This document shows, one piece after another, positions 28,501 to 39,603 of a DNA stretch of 64,000 nucleotides. This DNA comes from Larus michahellis (lineage: Eukaryota > Chordata > Aves > Charadriiformes > Laridae). A model generated the notes under the pieces. The model searched no databases. It saw nothing but the letters and a program-made list of their open reading frames with translations, and had not been told where the DNA came from. The stretch spans positions 31,003,985 through 31,067,984 of the forward strand of contig NC_133898.1 of assembly GCF_964199755.1 (NCBI RefSeq). Reading direction: 5' to 3'. The position numbers and the translations under genes were made by a program. Within the stretch, counting starts at the first letter, position 1. Each line of letters opens with the position of its first letter.

Positions 28501-31500
28501 TGCCCTGCTAAATCCTTCAGCGGCAGCTGCTGCTCCCACCCACGCAGAGGCAATGGAGCAACAGAGTCCCCAAGCCAGAAGAGCACCCAGCCAACAAGCC
28601 AGTCTACACCACGATCCTGGCTAAAAATATGTTATTCAAACTTTCTAACTGAAACAACATTTACCAAAGCATAGGAAAAGACAAACTACCTTCTTCCTGC
28701 TCCGGTACATCATTCTTATCTTCTTCACCTCCATCTGCCTCTCTGGTGTCCTGGGACCCTTCGCTGTCCATTTCTGCCTCGCTTTCCCCAGCTTCTTCTG
28801 ATTCACTTTCATCATCTTCTTCCTCACTTTCAGACTCAGGAGAGGTCTTCAGGGTAGCCAGGAGCTTATGATATACAGAGACCTGTTCCACTTCAGTCTC
28901 TGAATCGCTTTCTGCACTTGATTTATCAGAATTCTCAGACTGGAAGGGAAAAACACAAGTGTAATAGCAACAACAGTAACACCCTAATAGGCAGCAGGCA
29001 AATACCCGCAACCTCCGGTTCTCATGTTATTTTTTCCCTCTCCCATCCTACCCTTATACAGATGCAGTGGAATTTTTCAAAAATCACCATTGTATGCAAA
29101 TAGTTACACCTGACACCTCCATTTAGATTTTGAAAGCATCTTGGTAGACTAAGGCTGAAGTGCCTCATTCTGCACTGATTTGACTTAGAGCATCACAAAA
29201 TTTGGTTCTTTCAGTCTCAGCTGAGTGAGGACATTTGATCTCTACAGACAAGACGTTTACTGAACTGGCACTGGATTTTCCTAAGAAAACCACACACGGA
29301 GCAAAAATTTTAGAAGGGCACGCATACAAGGGACAGAGCACACTGAAAAAGCTTCTGGCTTTCAAGGAGATAAGTGACATAGCTGTCAGTTGACAATAGG
29401 CCACCGGGGAGTCGGTCAGGTTTGGCTCAGCTGTAAAGCTGTAAGCTTCAAAGAAGCCTGACTCAGAGCCAGTTCTGTCCCGGGCTTTCAAAAACCAATG
29501 GCAGTGTGCGAAGGTATAGCCAAAATTATAGTGAAACCAGGAGGATAAGCACAGTGCCATTTATTTCTTTCTTAGCTCCTTTCAGCCCAAAGAAGAAAAA
29601 CCAGCAAATAGGGTATTAATGCAAAAAATTGCTACGGGAAACAAATGAACAAAACTAACTAATTCTTCCACACTGAAACTTTGAAGTCTTTTATTAATCT
29701 GATGACAAAGAAGGTTACCAAATCCTGACTGAAGGAAAAGTAAAGCACTGGTAATCTAAAGAAAAGGAATGAGCGTTAACATATTTCTTCGTTCAACAGA
29801 GAATGAAACATCTCCTAACTTGTGCAACACTAAGTTTATTAACATTATTAAAATAAGTTAAAGCAAGATTGACTTTTCACTGTGGCTAAGTAATATGCAA
29901 AAAACCCAAGAAGAGCTATGTTATTTCCTGCTGCTTCTGCCCTCTCATGGTATGACAGTTTTGAGTAGAGAACAATTCAGAGCCACACAAAAATCACATT
30001 CTTTTTTTTTTGTTTCCTAAATGCAGGTTTTCTAAAGAGAATAACATTAATAACTTGGTAATGTGAAGTGCTAAGTGTTTCACTTCACTGAACTACACAA
30101 AAATGAAAGTAAGGAAGAAATAAAAAATTTATTACCAGTTCACAGATTTGAGTTGCTTCTGGTCTTCCAGACACCCTGAAAAGAAAGCATTTAAATATCT
30201 TACTCCGTCAATGATGTCACACACAGGGTAAAAGAAATGAGGGGGAGAAGGAACTGATGAGTTATAGAAGTCTTAGAAAAGTTAAAAGTAAAGTAACCCT
30301 AAGAGGTTACCCTCTCAGGTGACACTGCACTCCGTATGTGAAGCCCACATGCTCAAGCATTATAACTGTTCAAGAAGTGAAATATTTTAAAGCAGAATCT
30401 GTCTTTCATTGGAAGATCAGATGTTAAAAGGAATCTAAGGAATCCAACTACAAGGGTAGTTTGTACAACAAAGTTACCTCTAGCACTAAATATTGATCTG
30501 TGAAGTGAGGAAAGCGGCACATACTACAGCATTAATTAACTAGCCTTAGGACTGCAAATCTGCAAACAAGACTCTGTACAAGCTGGGCTTAAACTAACCT
30601 CAACTCTTTCAGAAAGACAGGGAGCCTTGAGTGGGGTCACAGTGTCATTGCACAGGGCGAGGCACAAGATGCTGCTCCCTGTTAGGCCAGGACTCTGCCT
30701 TCCGTCCCGAGCCACTAAAGGCATATAATGTTGAAGTGAACGGGTGACCTGACATCGTCTTCCTCGCGGCTTCTAGGACTTTACAGCAGCATATGATCAC
30801 CCAGCATTCGGACTAAGGAGCTCATTCCTCGCAAGTTCACATGGGGGTCCAAATGTACAGTGCCCTTTGTTTGACAGACGGGCACCCTGCGGGGGCAGGC
30901 TGCCCGGTCGCACCAGACCGTCAGTGCTGCACTTCGCGGCACCAGAGCAGCGGGTGGAACGACGGGTGGCAAAGCTGGAGCCCTGATAAGCCCAGGGACT
31001 GACCCAGCGCCAAAGGTGGAGCCCACCTCACGCTCCTGCGCTTGCCCAGGCCGCACGGCAGCCGCCGGGCCGCTCGGGAAGACTTCACCACATTCCTCGC
31101 AAGCAAACCCGAGCCCAGATTTTCTGCCTTCCCCGCTTCCTTCGAGATTTCAAGCTCAGGAGCGGCAGTGCAAAGCGCAGAGGCGGCTCCCCTCCTTCCC
31201 TCGGGAGCACAGGGAAAGGAGGCGGCGCACCGGCCGCCGTGCGGGCCGGCCCGGGGCCGAGCGGGGCTGTTCGGGCCCGCAGCCCCAGGACAGCCGGGCC
31301 CCCGGCTCCCACGGCCGCCCCGGGCTCCCGGCGCAGGCCCCGCAGCGAAGGAGCGGCCCCGGCGGCCGCTGGACGCCAGCCCACCCGTCCCGTCCCTCAC
31401 TTGTCATAGAAGGGGTGCTCCTCCCCGAACTCCCTCAGGTGCTTCTTCTGCCTCTTGCTCAGGCTGCGCAGCAGCTCCCGCCCGCCCCGCCGCTTCCCCA

Positions 31501-31501
31501 T
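16531..31501 (-). CDS. UTP25: U3 snoRNA-associated protein UTP25 (DIEXF)
   Basis: UTP25 acts in the nucleolar small-subunit processome in 18S rRNA maturation; the zebrafish orthologue is digestive organ expansion factor. Coding exons, 5' to 3': 31401-31501, 30136-30175, 28690-28939, 27700-27900, 25480-25568, 23697-24107, 22394-22613, 20152-20354, 18982-19164, 18225-18337, 17559-17804 and 16531-16777. They sum to 2304 nt (767 aa; the human protein is about 756). All introns are GT-AG and all phases agree. The start [20 protein letters not shown] matches the family N-terminus. Exon 3 encodes an acidic Ser/Glu/Asp-rich stretch (about aa 80-130). Exons 6-12 form the degenerate helicase-like core: VPFRECA (aa 369-375) sits where motif Ia is expected, ASPLGMR (460-466) near motif Ib, and DQAD (491-494) replaces DEAD. 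The protein ends in VTGENE. The intron 4 acceptor (TATAAATAG) has a poor pyrimidine tract. Identification is firm; helicase motif naming is inference. Confidence 0.95.
24231..24242. repeat. Poly-C tract
   Basis: Twelve consecutive C residues in UTP25 intron 5 (G-run on the transcribed strand). It is a likely length-polymorphic and error-prone site. Confidence 0.9.
24338..24465 (-). repeat. MIR-like SINE
   Basis: The plus strand shows the complement of the MIR core and tail: CTCATTTTACAGATAAGAAA followed by a diverged GGCACAAACCAGG segment and CCTGGAGTCCGACTATGCT. This is the typical order of a reversed MIR/CORE-SINE. It lies in UTP25 intron 5. Boundaries are approximate. Confidence 0.7.
26014..26052. 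repeat. (TA)n/(CA)n microsatellite
   Basis: Alternating TATATA, CACACA, TATATA and CACACACA blocks in UTP25 intron 4. Simple repeat seen directly. Confidence 0.9.
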
Positions 31502-31660
31502 GCCGGCCCGCGTGGGGAGCTCCGCCGCGCTTTACGGCACGCCGGCGGCGCGGCACTGCCGCGCTACCGTACGGCGCGGCCGGGCCCGGCTGTGGCCGGG
31601 CCCGCGTCGCCCCTTCCGCGGGTGGGGAAGCAGAGGCCGCGGTACAAATGAGGGTCGGCA
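30990..31660. promoter_or_regulatory. CpG island / UTP25 promoter and first exon
   Basis: A very GC-rich, CpG-dense block surrounds the UTP25 start codon (31499-31501). It continues about 160 bases upstream of the ATG and some 400 bases into intron 1. No TATA box is visible, which fits a housekeeping dispersed promoter. The start context is GGCCGGCATGGGG. In human, UTP25 is head-to-head with IRF6; here no IRF6 exon is seen upstream. Confidence 0.8.
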
Positions 31661-33338
31661 GACGAGGTTGTGAAGATTTGCATTGCGTTCGCTGCAACTT
31701 GAAGCTATTGCACGTTATTAGAGTAATATTTTCTCCCCGTATACATTCGGGGATGTGGTTATGTTGTCCCTAAATAAGGGCTCCCCACCCGGCGTGGGAC
31801 AGCCAGCCAACGCGCCCCGTCGAGATACTCGGGTTTATTTCAGTTCTGCAGAATTGAGTACCAGCTGTTTAACAGCAACCAGCACACCTGGCCTTTCAAA
31901 CCGCCCGATATTTAGAACGATAAAATACAGCTCATTGGCTAATTGAGCCCCTCAGCACTCCTAACGGTACAATACTCCTAACTGGGCATCCAGGCTCACG
32001 TGTGAAACGTTTAGTGGGGTTACCTGATTAGCATGCTCGTTATTCCCAACGGGGTGTGTATTTTAGCGTGATAATTACCCAAGGTTAGCTTAGGAAATAC
32101 TCTTGGCTTGACTTTGATCTGGAAGTTAAATTGTTTGCTGTCTTACCTCTAAGTCAGCAGCTGCAAAAGACCACGTAAGACGCATTGTTTTGTTTTGGAT
32201 CCTGCTCAAGGTGAGGTATTTTCTGTGATGTCTCAACCACGTCCCAACAGAAACTTCTTCATAAACTTCTAATTTTGTTCTTTCAATATCACTTAGGCAA
32301 GTGCAGGGCAACTGCACAAACTCCAATTTGTGCTCTGGAAACGGTCATTAAGGGGAAGCTCTGAGCATTATTCCTATAAAGACTTATTTATTTATTCTTG
32401 CAGCATTATAATTAATGCAAGGTTACTTCTGATCTCTGTTCCCATACAGACTGACCCTCTGCACACAAAGTGTGCACATTCACCCAGACACTACTTGAGC
32501 TACAGCATCTTCCCAAACTGCCCCATGGTCTGCAGCGGTTTGCTGAAAGCTACACGATTTCCGAGAAAACCTCTACAATAAAGCTAGAGGAGGAGGAAGA
32601 GGAGGCCCCACAGAAGTCCTTAACGTTCAGACTGCTTTAATCTAATTAAAAGGTAAAACCAAAACCTCCAAATGAAATCACACTAAATTCTGGATCATCT
32701 AACATCTGACTGCTGAATCTCACTGACACTGCTCTAAGGGTGAAGTTTAATGCTTTACCCTGCGCAAAGATACACAATTCCCCAGAAACCACCTTAACAT
32801 TATGTCAAATAAGAAACTAAATTCAAACATAATTCTTTGTTTTGAAGTTCTTTATATTCCTTATATCCCTGTCCTTCTGCATGACCTAGCAGAAACTCCT
32901 CTGATCCTTAGTAAGGAGGGGCTATAAATGAGGTTATGATGCAGCTTACTGATGCTTTCCCTCCTGCAAAGTACGTACAATAGATTCCAGTTTGTCTCCT
33001 GGAGAAGAGTACCAGAACTACGTGAAAGCCAGGTAATTCCAAATATGTTGGAGGCATAGAATATTTTGGAGAAAAATGTTTTAGCAGGTGGTAATTGTAG
33101 CTTCTAGGTAGTCTATCTTGACCTGGGGGCATCCATGGATTTGGCTGAAGCGAGTAAACATGTTAATTGCGCTTCAATTACACAGAAGCCTCCAGCAGTT
33201 ACTGCTGCGTGTTGTTAATATCACTGCCCGCTCAATAACAGCAGTAAAGTTGGCTGACTTCATGGATAAACCCCCCTGCTGTGCAGGAAGTTGTCTTAAT
33301 CCAGAGCATTCCACTGACCTGGTTTACCGAGTAGCTCC
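31661..33338. other. Gene-free interval upstream of UTP25
   Basis: Moderately AT-rich single-copy-looking DNA with no exon, repeat or RNA gene that I recognise. In human this position relative to UTP25 holds the IRF6 promoter region; no match was seen. Confidence 0.5.
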
Positions 33339-33917
33339 TTTCACGGTTTCAGCTGGGATGGAGTTGAATTTTTTTGCAAGTAGCTGGTGTAATGCTGTGT
33401 TTTGGATTTGGGATGGGAATAGTGTGTTGGCACCCTGCCGTTCTTGATTGTTGCTAAGCTCTCAAGGCCTTTTCTGCTCCTCACACTGCCCCGCCAGCAG
33501 GCAGGCTGGGGGGCACAAGAATCTGGGAGGGGACACAGCCGGGACAGCTGACCCCAACCGACCAAAGGGATATTCCATGCCATGTAACGTCATGCTCAGT
33601 ACATAAAGCTGGGGGAAGAAGGAGGAAGTGGGGAGACGTTCAGAGTGATGGCGTTTGTCCTCCCAGGTAACCATTACACATGATGGAGCCCTGCTTTCCT
33701 GGGGATGGCCAAACACCTGCCTGCCCATGGGAGGCAGGGAATGAATTCCTTATTCTGCTTTGCTTATGTGTGCGGCTTTTGCTTTACTTATTAAACTGTC
33801 TTTAGCTCAATCCACAAGTTTTTTCTCACTTGGACTCTTCCAATTCTCTCCCCTGTCCCACTGGGGGCCGGGGGGGAAGGGGAGTGAGTGAGCAGCTGCA
33901 TGGTTCTAGCCACGACA
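33339..33917 (+). mobile_element. Solo LTR of an endogenous retrovirus
   Basis: About 580 bases matching, from memory, an abundant avian LTR: it opens CACGGTTTCAGCTGGGATGG and closes AGCCACGACA. A TATA-like TACATAAA lies at 33600-33607 and a poly(A) signal ATTAAA at 33790-33795, giving a U3-R-U5 layout on the plus strand. No internal gag, pol or env sequence or second LTR adjoins it, so it is a solo LTR. I could not see an exact target-site duplication. Class (ERVL- or ERVK-like) is uncertain. A poly-G run at 33867-33876 interrupts the 3' part. Confidence 0.8.
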
Positions 33918-36900
33918 CCCCCAGCAGATACACGCAAGTGGCAGTCAGCTGTGGCCCAGCGGTAGGAATTCCCTTAGCAGGCTCTGTCAAAGCCAACACA
34001 CCTTGTAACACCACTGACTAAAATGAACTGTTTCCGACTGCCAGGTTTTTCTGTGGAGTTGGCAGCCATGGTCTGTAAGAGGGAAAATATTGCCAATCCA
34101 TCCCACCTCTGTCACAAGTGTGAAAAAGGAGTGAAAAAGTTTATTTGTATTTTGCAATAATTGTTGCTTATTGACTTCTACAGTTCAGCACTGGGAGACT
34201 GCAGGAAGGGGAGTCACTGTTCAGAGCTGAACTATGAGGACTCGGGAGGTTTTGGGGGACTGAAGTTGGGCACAACTGCTAAGGTAGTGAACAGCTGGCA
34301 GTCTGTATGTTCATGTACATATTAAAACAAAAGGGAAATTACAGGAACTTGGTGGTAGTAAGGATATAGCTTGGATTTAAGTGTTGTTCTAAAGTGTCTC
34401 TTTTCAAAAATTCTGGCTATGGTAATATTTCACTACTTAGTTGAGTTTCATTCTGCTTTTTAACACTGCCTTATGAATTAAAAACGCATTACTCTTGTTC
34501 TTTTGTGATGCTCTGAATTCCAGCACTTGCTTCTGTGATCATTTATTCACACTTCCAGCAATTACAGGGATGGTGTTCTACCTGCTTGCAAGATTTGGGC
34601 CTGTAGCTTAATAGCTCCTGTCCCCCTTTTTCCTTCATCCTGACTTCAGTTTCACCCTCGAAACCAATTTTACTCCTGGGACTGCTGCCTCCTTTCTGCT
34701 CGACTCGTCCTCCCTCCTCCCCACACCTTGTGTGAGACTCCTGCCTGGGTTGGATTTGGTGCTTAGGATTAAACTGTTTGTGAACTACTTAAAGCATTGT
34801 GCTGCCATTCACAAACGTGTCAGAAGATGTGCTCCCCAGGAGATTAACACCTCAGCTTCTCCGTGGTGAGGCACAGGCAGCAAAGCAGCACTGACCTTGA
34901 TATGCCACGGGAGTGGAAAGCATGTAGCCACCTGCCGTGGTATGATAATCCTTTAATTTGTATTTTTATTTATTAAGTTTTCTCCTGTCAGTGGTGAGAG
35001 CTGTACACGGGGCTGGCTGGCACCTCAGCAGTGCGAGTGCACATAAGTGCAGGCAGCTCAGCCGTCCGGCACCGACATGCTTTCTAGGCCATGTCCCTTT
35101 TGTCGCAGCGGGGTCTGGCAGTGGGTACGCGCAGATCCCGCCTGGCGCTCCTGAAGCCCTCCCCGCAGGTGGGAGCAGGGGGTCAAGGGGCAGAGGGACC
35201 CTCGCCTTTGCCAGGGATAGTGGGGGGTGCCTGAACGAGCAACAGCGAGTGCCGAATCTCGTTCCCTGCAGGCTCTCTCCACAGCTTTTCCACAACTCCG
35301 TTCCAAATGAAACGCAATTGCTAATCATTCCATCGACTTAAAAATTTAAAACCAAGTTGCTAGCTGAACTTGCATTTCTGAAGTGAAATCACATCACTTA
35401 CACTGCAGCTTCTAGTTGCTAGCATGATAACATGTCACCAGCAATCTTCTTTTACAGACTTCCTATGCAGCAGTGTCTTTGATTCCAGCAATAATATTGG
35501 AAAGAAAACCAAGGCAAAAAGCTCGAATTATTTGTAATCTGCTCTGCTGACCTAATTCTGTCAGCAGTCATGATTAAACCCCGTCAGCAGAAGTCTGCTC
35601 TGCTACCTGTGTACCTTCAGCACTTTCATCTGCGTGACATATTCCAGAGACACATGGTTTATAAAAGCCGCTTCCTTTATTTTAGAGGACTCTGCTAATT
35701 TAAACATAAAGGATTCCTCGTTGTTAGCTTACTGCCTTCATTCTTTTGTCTCATTTATCAGTGTGGCACTCACTTTTATGCTTTTCTACTTCTACTTTTG
35801 CCTTTTCCCTCGTGAGATGCCTTTTTTCATTTTAGCGTATGTTTTTAATTGAAATAAAAGTATTGATCACACTCTTTTACCATCCAAATGCATAAATAGA
35901 GAGCTAAAGTTGAAATCGTTTTGCCATAAGTTACTTAGGCAGTGGAATTTACACCACGGACTGTAGCATATAGCTTATAAAGTTGAATGCTGATTTATTT
36001 ACTATATGCTGTTTTGTGGTATATAAGAAAAAGAAAGATGCGTAACTCTTCAGATACTGGCTTGAAGCAATGTGAAAGGCAAGAGAGGAGGTTCATTTCT
36101 TCCTTCATCTCAGTCTGTCCTTGCTTAATCTTCTCTTTTGCCTCTTTGTGTACATCTTTCCTGGCAACAGCTGGCACCTACGCAAAAGCGAGAGTACCTT
36201 GATGTTGCCCTGATGTGCTATTTGCATAAATGTAGAGAATAACAAGAAAATAAATACCAGTGAAAATAAAAAAGCAGAGCTCTGAGCAAATATAATGTTT
36301 GGCAGCTGCTGACTTAAAATAGAAAATGAAATTTTTATCACAAAAAAACCCTGAACTTTCTACTTACTCACAGGCTACTTAACAAAGCCGTAAGTTCTCT
36401 GCACAAGAACCAAATGCCTTTGGCGTTGGCCATTTCAGCAGGCTGGTTCAGCTGCAGGACTTTCAGGATGTGGCATGACTTTTTTGGTCATGCCAAAAGA
36501 ATGATGCTCTTACCTTCTAAAGGGCAACACAATCACCCTTTGAAGCTAGTTGGAGGTGGTATGCTGACCTATTGAAAGAGCAGAGCATGGCCATATTTAA
36601 GGCAACAGATTTTTAAAAACTTTTTTATCCCTCTTTCTCTAGCGTTAATGATTAAGAAAAAGTTATTCAGGCAAATATTTTTTACTTACGTATGCAAGTT
36701 GCTTGTTTGTTTATTCTTAAGCAAAACTAATTTAGCTAAGAAGAGAACTCATGGATGCTTTTGTATTAAGTATCTGTTCTCAAAGAGCCATATTTAGCCT
36801 AATATTCTTATTTTGCTGATGGAAACTAAGTTTAGAAACTGCTTTGCCACTGCTTTTGTTTTTGCCAGTGTGAGCTGCATTTCGAGTGATGGTGTTGAAA

Positions 36901-39374
36901 ATCAAGCTGCACTTTTTTTGACAAGAAAATTGCTGACATGTTTACTGACACTGTAATGTGTTGTTAATGTAAAAGCCACTACAATGAATTTGATATTCTT
37001 TAAAGAACTACCAAGTTTACACACTGAAAAAATATGGAATATAGAGAACAAGAAAGCGTATCTTAAAATTTTAGTCTGGTTTTTCTGGGGGGAGGGGAAG
37101 CATTTTAGAAAGATCCAATGTACTCTAATCGCATAAGCTGCCTGAATCCGTGTGTTGTCTATAGCAACATTAGCTTAGAAAACCCCAAACCCACAACCAT
37201 TTATGTAGAAGCATATATAATTCAGTAGATAGCTCAGCTGACAACTTGGTAGACACGTGCATTCCAGCTTATATGCCAGAAATGAAAAATAGAACGTGAA
37301 AGAAGGGGATGAAGACATAGAACGAAACCTTCTGTGGACACCCATAAAAATGGATGCATTCTTTTCAGCATTTCAAACTAGTTCTGCAGTACATATTTTC
37401 AAACTCTTGATACCCTGCACTGGGACAGATTATTCAATGTTTGAAAGTGGAGGTATAGATTTGAATGAGACGCTAGAGAAAAGAGGAAAGAAATCTGCAT
37501 TGTGACTTTCTCTGCTTTTGAGTGGGTGCCGATGTTAGGGAAGAACGGGTCAGATTAAAGTTGATCCTGTTTAAAATACTAGAATTCATTTTTCTGCCAA
37601 CTAGTTACTAAACTAATCTATGCATAGAACATTGGTTTTATTTTTTATGTTCCTTGTTGGATAATATAGAATGATTGTTTTGGTCTGAAAGTTTCATCGC
37701 TGCCTTTGATTTTTGATGGCAAACTAAACCTTCTGTTCTTTAATTTCTTAGCAGCACAACCACCACAGGCTAAAGCAGCTCTAATCAGTTCTAGTTGCTG
37801 TACACATTTGGAGTCTTGTTGGTGTTACTCAGTTATGATCTCACTGTGTCTCCATAATGTAGGTAATTTAACTTTCTCTGAGCAAAGGGTGAAACTTCTG
37901 TACTCTAACGGCTTAGGGAAAAGGCCCTATGAATGTTGTTTTCAGTAACTAACATAAAAAAAACCCCTATTATTTTGAACTGGAACCATATTCTAATACT
38001 GAAGCAAAGAGGAGTTAATATTTACATGGCAGGAGGGAATGAAAGATGAGTGACAATGCGCTAAGGTATGAAAGACCCTGCATCAGCAGATGTGATACAC
38101 TGATTGTGTGCTTTTTGATACTATCAAGTAGCATTTCATTGAAGCAGAAATAAAACTTGTACTTTTTATCAATTGTGCTTGTAATTCAATAGATAGCACT
38201 TCCAAAGAAAGGTACTTTTTGTTAAGAGAATTATGCATTTTGGATTGAAGAGGGAGATAAAACTTTTTTAGAGGGAGATAAAACTTCAAATCCCATAATG
38301 CTGTCCTCTTACTGTACAAAACTATGTAGAAGAATATTATAGAAGAGAAACATTACGTGTGCTGTGTGAACCTACCTCAACAAATAAATTGCTTATATTA
38401 AAAGGCTTGGGGTTTTTTATGTCTTACTGTAAATAAAATACCTCTCCGATTCCTATATCATGAAGAAACTGGGTCAGCTGAGGTACCGAGTATGTATGGG
38501 CATACAGTGGTACACCTATTCCCTGGTGCAGTGATATGCTGTCATAACACTCAGATCTCTGAGGCCCCTTTGCAATTTATCGTGGTTGTCTTATGAATGA
38601 CTGTCAGAAACGTAACTTCCACTTTTCAACACACAAATGGACAAGGGTGAATACTAATTTTTGTGGAAAAAACACCCTGAACTTGAGAAGACCACAGCAA
38701 ACTAGTCAGAGAGAAACCTCAGGATGAACCTGAGCCTTCTAACATTGAGGAACTGTACTCAGAAAAGCACCATTTTCTTTCTGTTAATACAAATAGTTTG
38801 GGTTGTCTGCCTTAGCCTTCAAATATTTGCTCATTGGTCTGTCTTGAGTATTTTCAGTTCTTTTCTATTAAAGATGTTCTAAAGCGGTCAGTGAGAGTGT
38901 ATCAGCAGGCTAGAACTGAACACAGCTGTGTGCAAAGGGGTGGAAGGAACCCCCCCTTGGATTTCAGACTAGAGGTGTCTATCCTTGAGTACCACACAGA
39001 TTACAGGGAAACCTGATTCAGGGAGGGGGGGAAAGCAAAGGTAATTAGCTTAACCAAACATTTTAACATCTCCTCTGAATGACTGACTTAAGTTAAACTT
39101 GTTTGCTAAATGGGACTAATGAAGTATCAGCCAGGAGTGAGAGCAGCAGGATTAAGAATCTGTGTCCTGATTCTCACCCTGATAGCGTGAGACTGCAGGC
39201 TACTGGATACTGAAAGTCAAGTTTTGCTACTGAATGCTGTCAAGTCTTTTCATCTCATCTTTTCTTTATAAAAAAGCCAGTGATATTGAACCGATCCTAA
39301 GGATTTCATTCAGTTCCACATCTGAAAATCCCTCTCTCTCCTAAGGGGGAACTGCTAGTTCTCTTAAGTTACAT
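33918..39374. other. Gene-free interval between UTP25 and MRPS10 blocks
   Basis: No recognisable exon. A CpG-containing, GC-rich patch at about 34.98-35.29 kb stands out from the AT-rich surroundings and is open in several frames, but shows no family similarity. The rest (35.3-39.3 kb) is ordinary AT-rich DNA. A GUCA1B gene, expected next to MRPS10 from human order, was looked for on both strands and not found. Confidence 0.5.
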
Positions 39375-39603
39375 ATGAGGGCTTGGACATCAGGAAAAGG
39401 TTCTTCACCAGGAGGGTGGTCAGTCAGTGGAACAGGCTCCCCCAAGGGAAGTGGTCATGGCATCAAGCCTGTCAAAGTTCAAGGAGCATCTGGACAATGC
39501 TCTTTGTCATATGGTTTAATGTTAGGTAGTCTGGTGAGGAGCAGGGAGTTGGACTCGATGATCCTTATGGGTCCCTTCCACCTTGAGATATTCTATGATA
39601 CAC
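39375..39603 (+). repeat. CR1 LINE 3' end, 5'-truncated
   Basis: Clear CR1 tail in the plus orientation: AAAGGTTCTTCACCAGGAGG, then GGTGGTCAGTCAGTGGAACA, then TTGGACTCGATGATCCTTAT and the terminal ATTCTATGAT unit. Only the 3' UTR-proximal part is present, the usual 5'-truncated form. It is much less diverged than the other CR1 pieces in this window, so it is a younger insertion. Confidence 0.9.

Noticed and set aside
31016..31773. Two long overlapping plus-strand open frames (211 and 243 codons)
   Set aside because: They lie in the CpG island antisense to UTP25 exon 1. GC-rich DNA lacks stops in all frames, and the translations are Pro/Arg/Ala-rich with no family resemblance.
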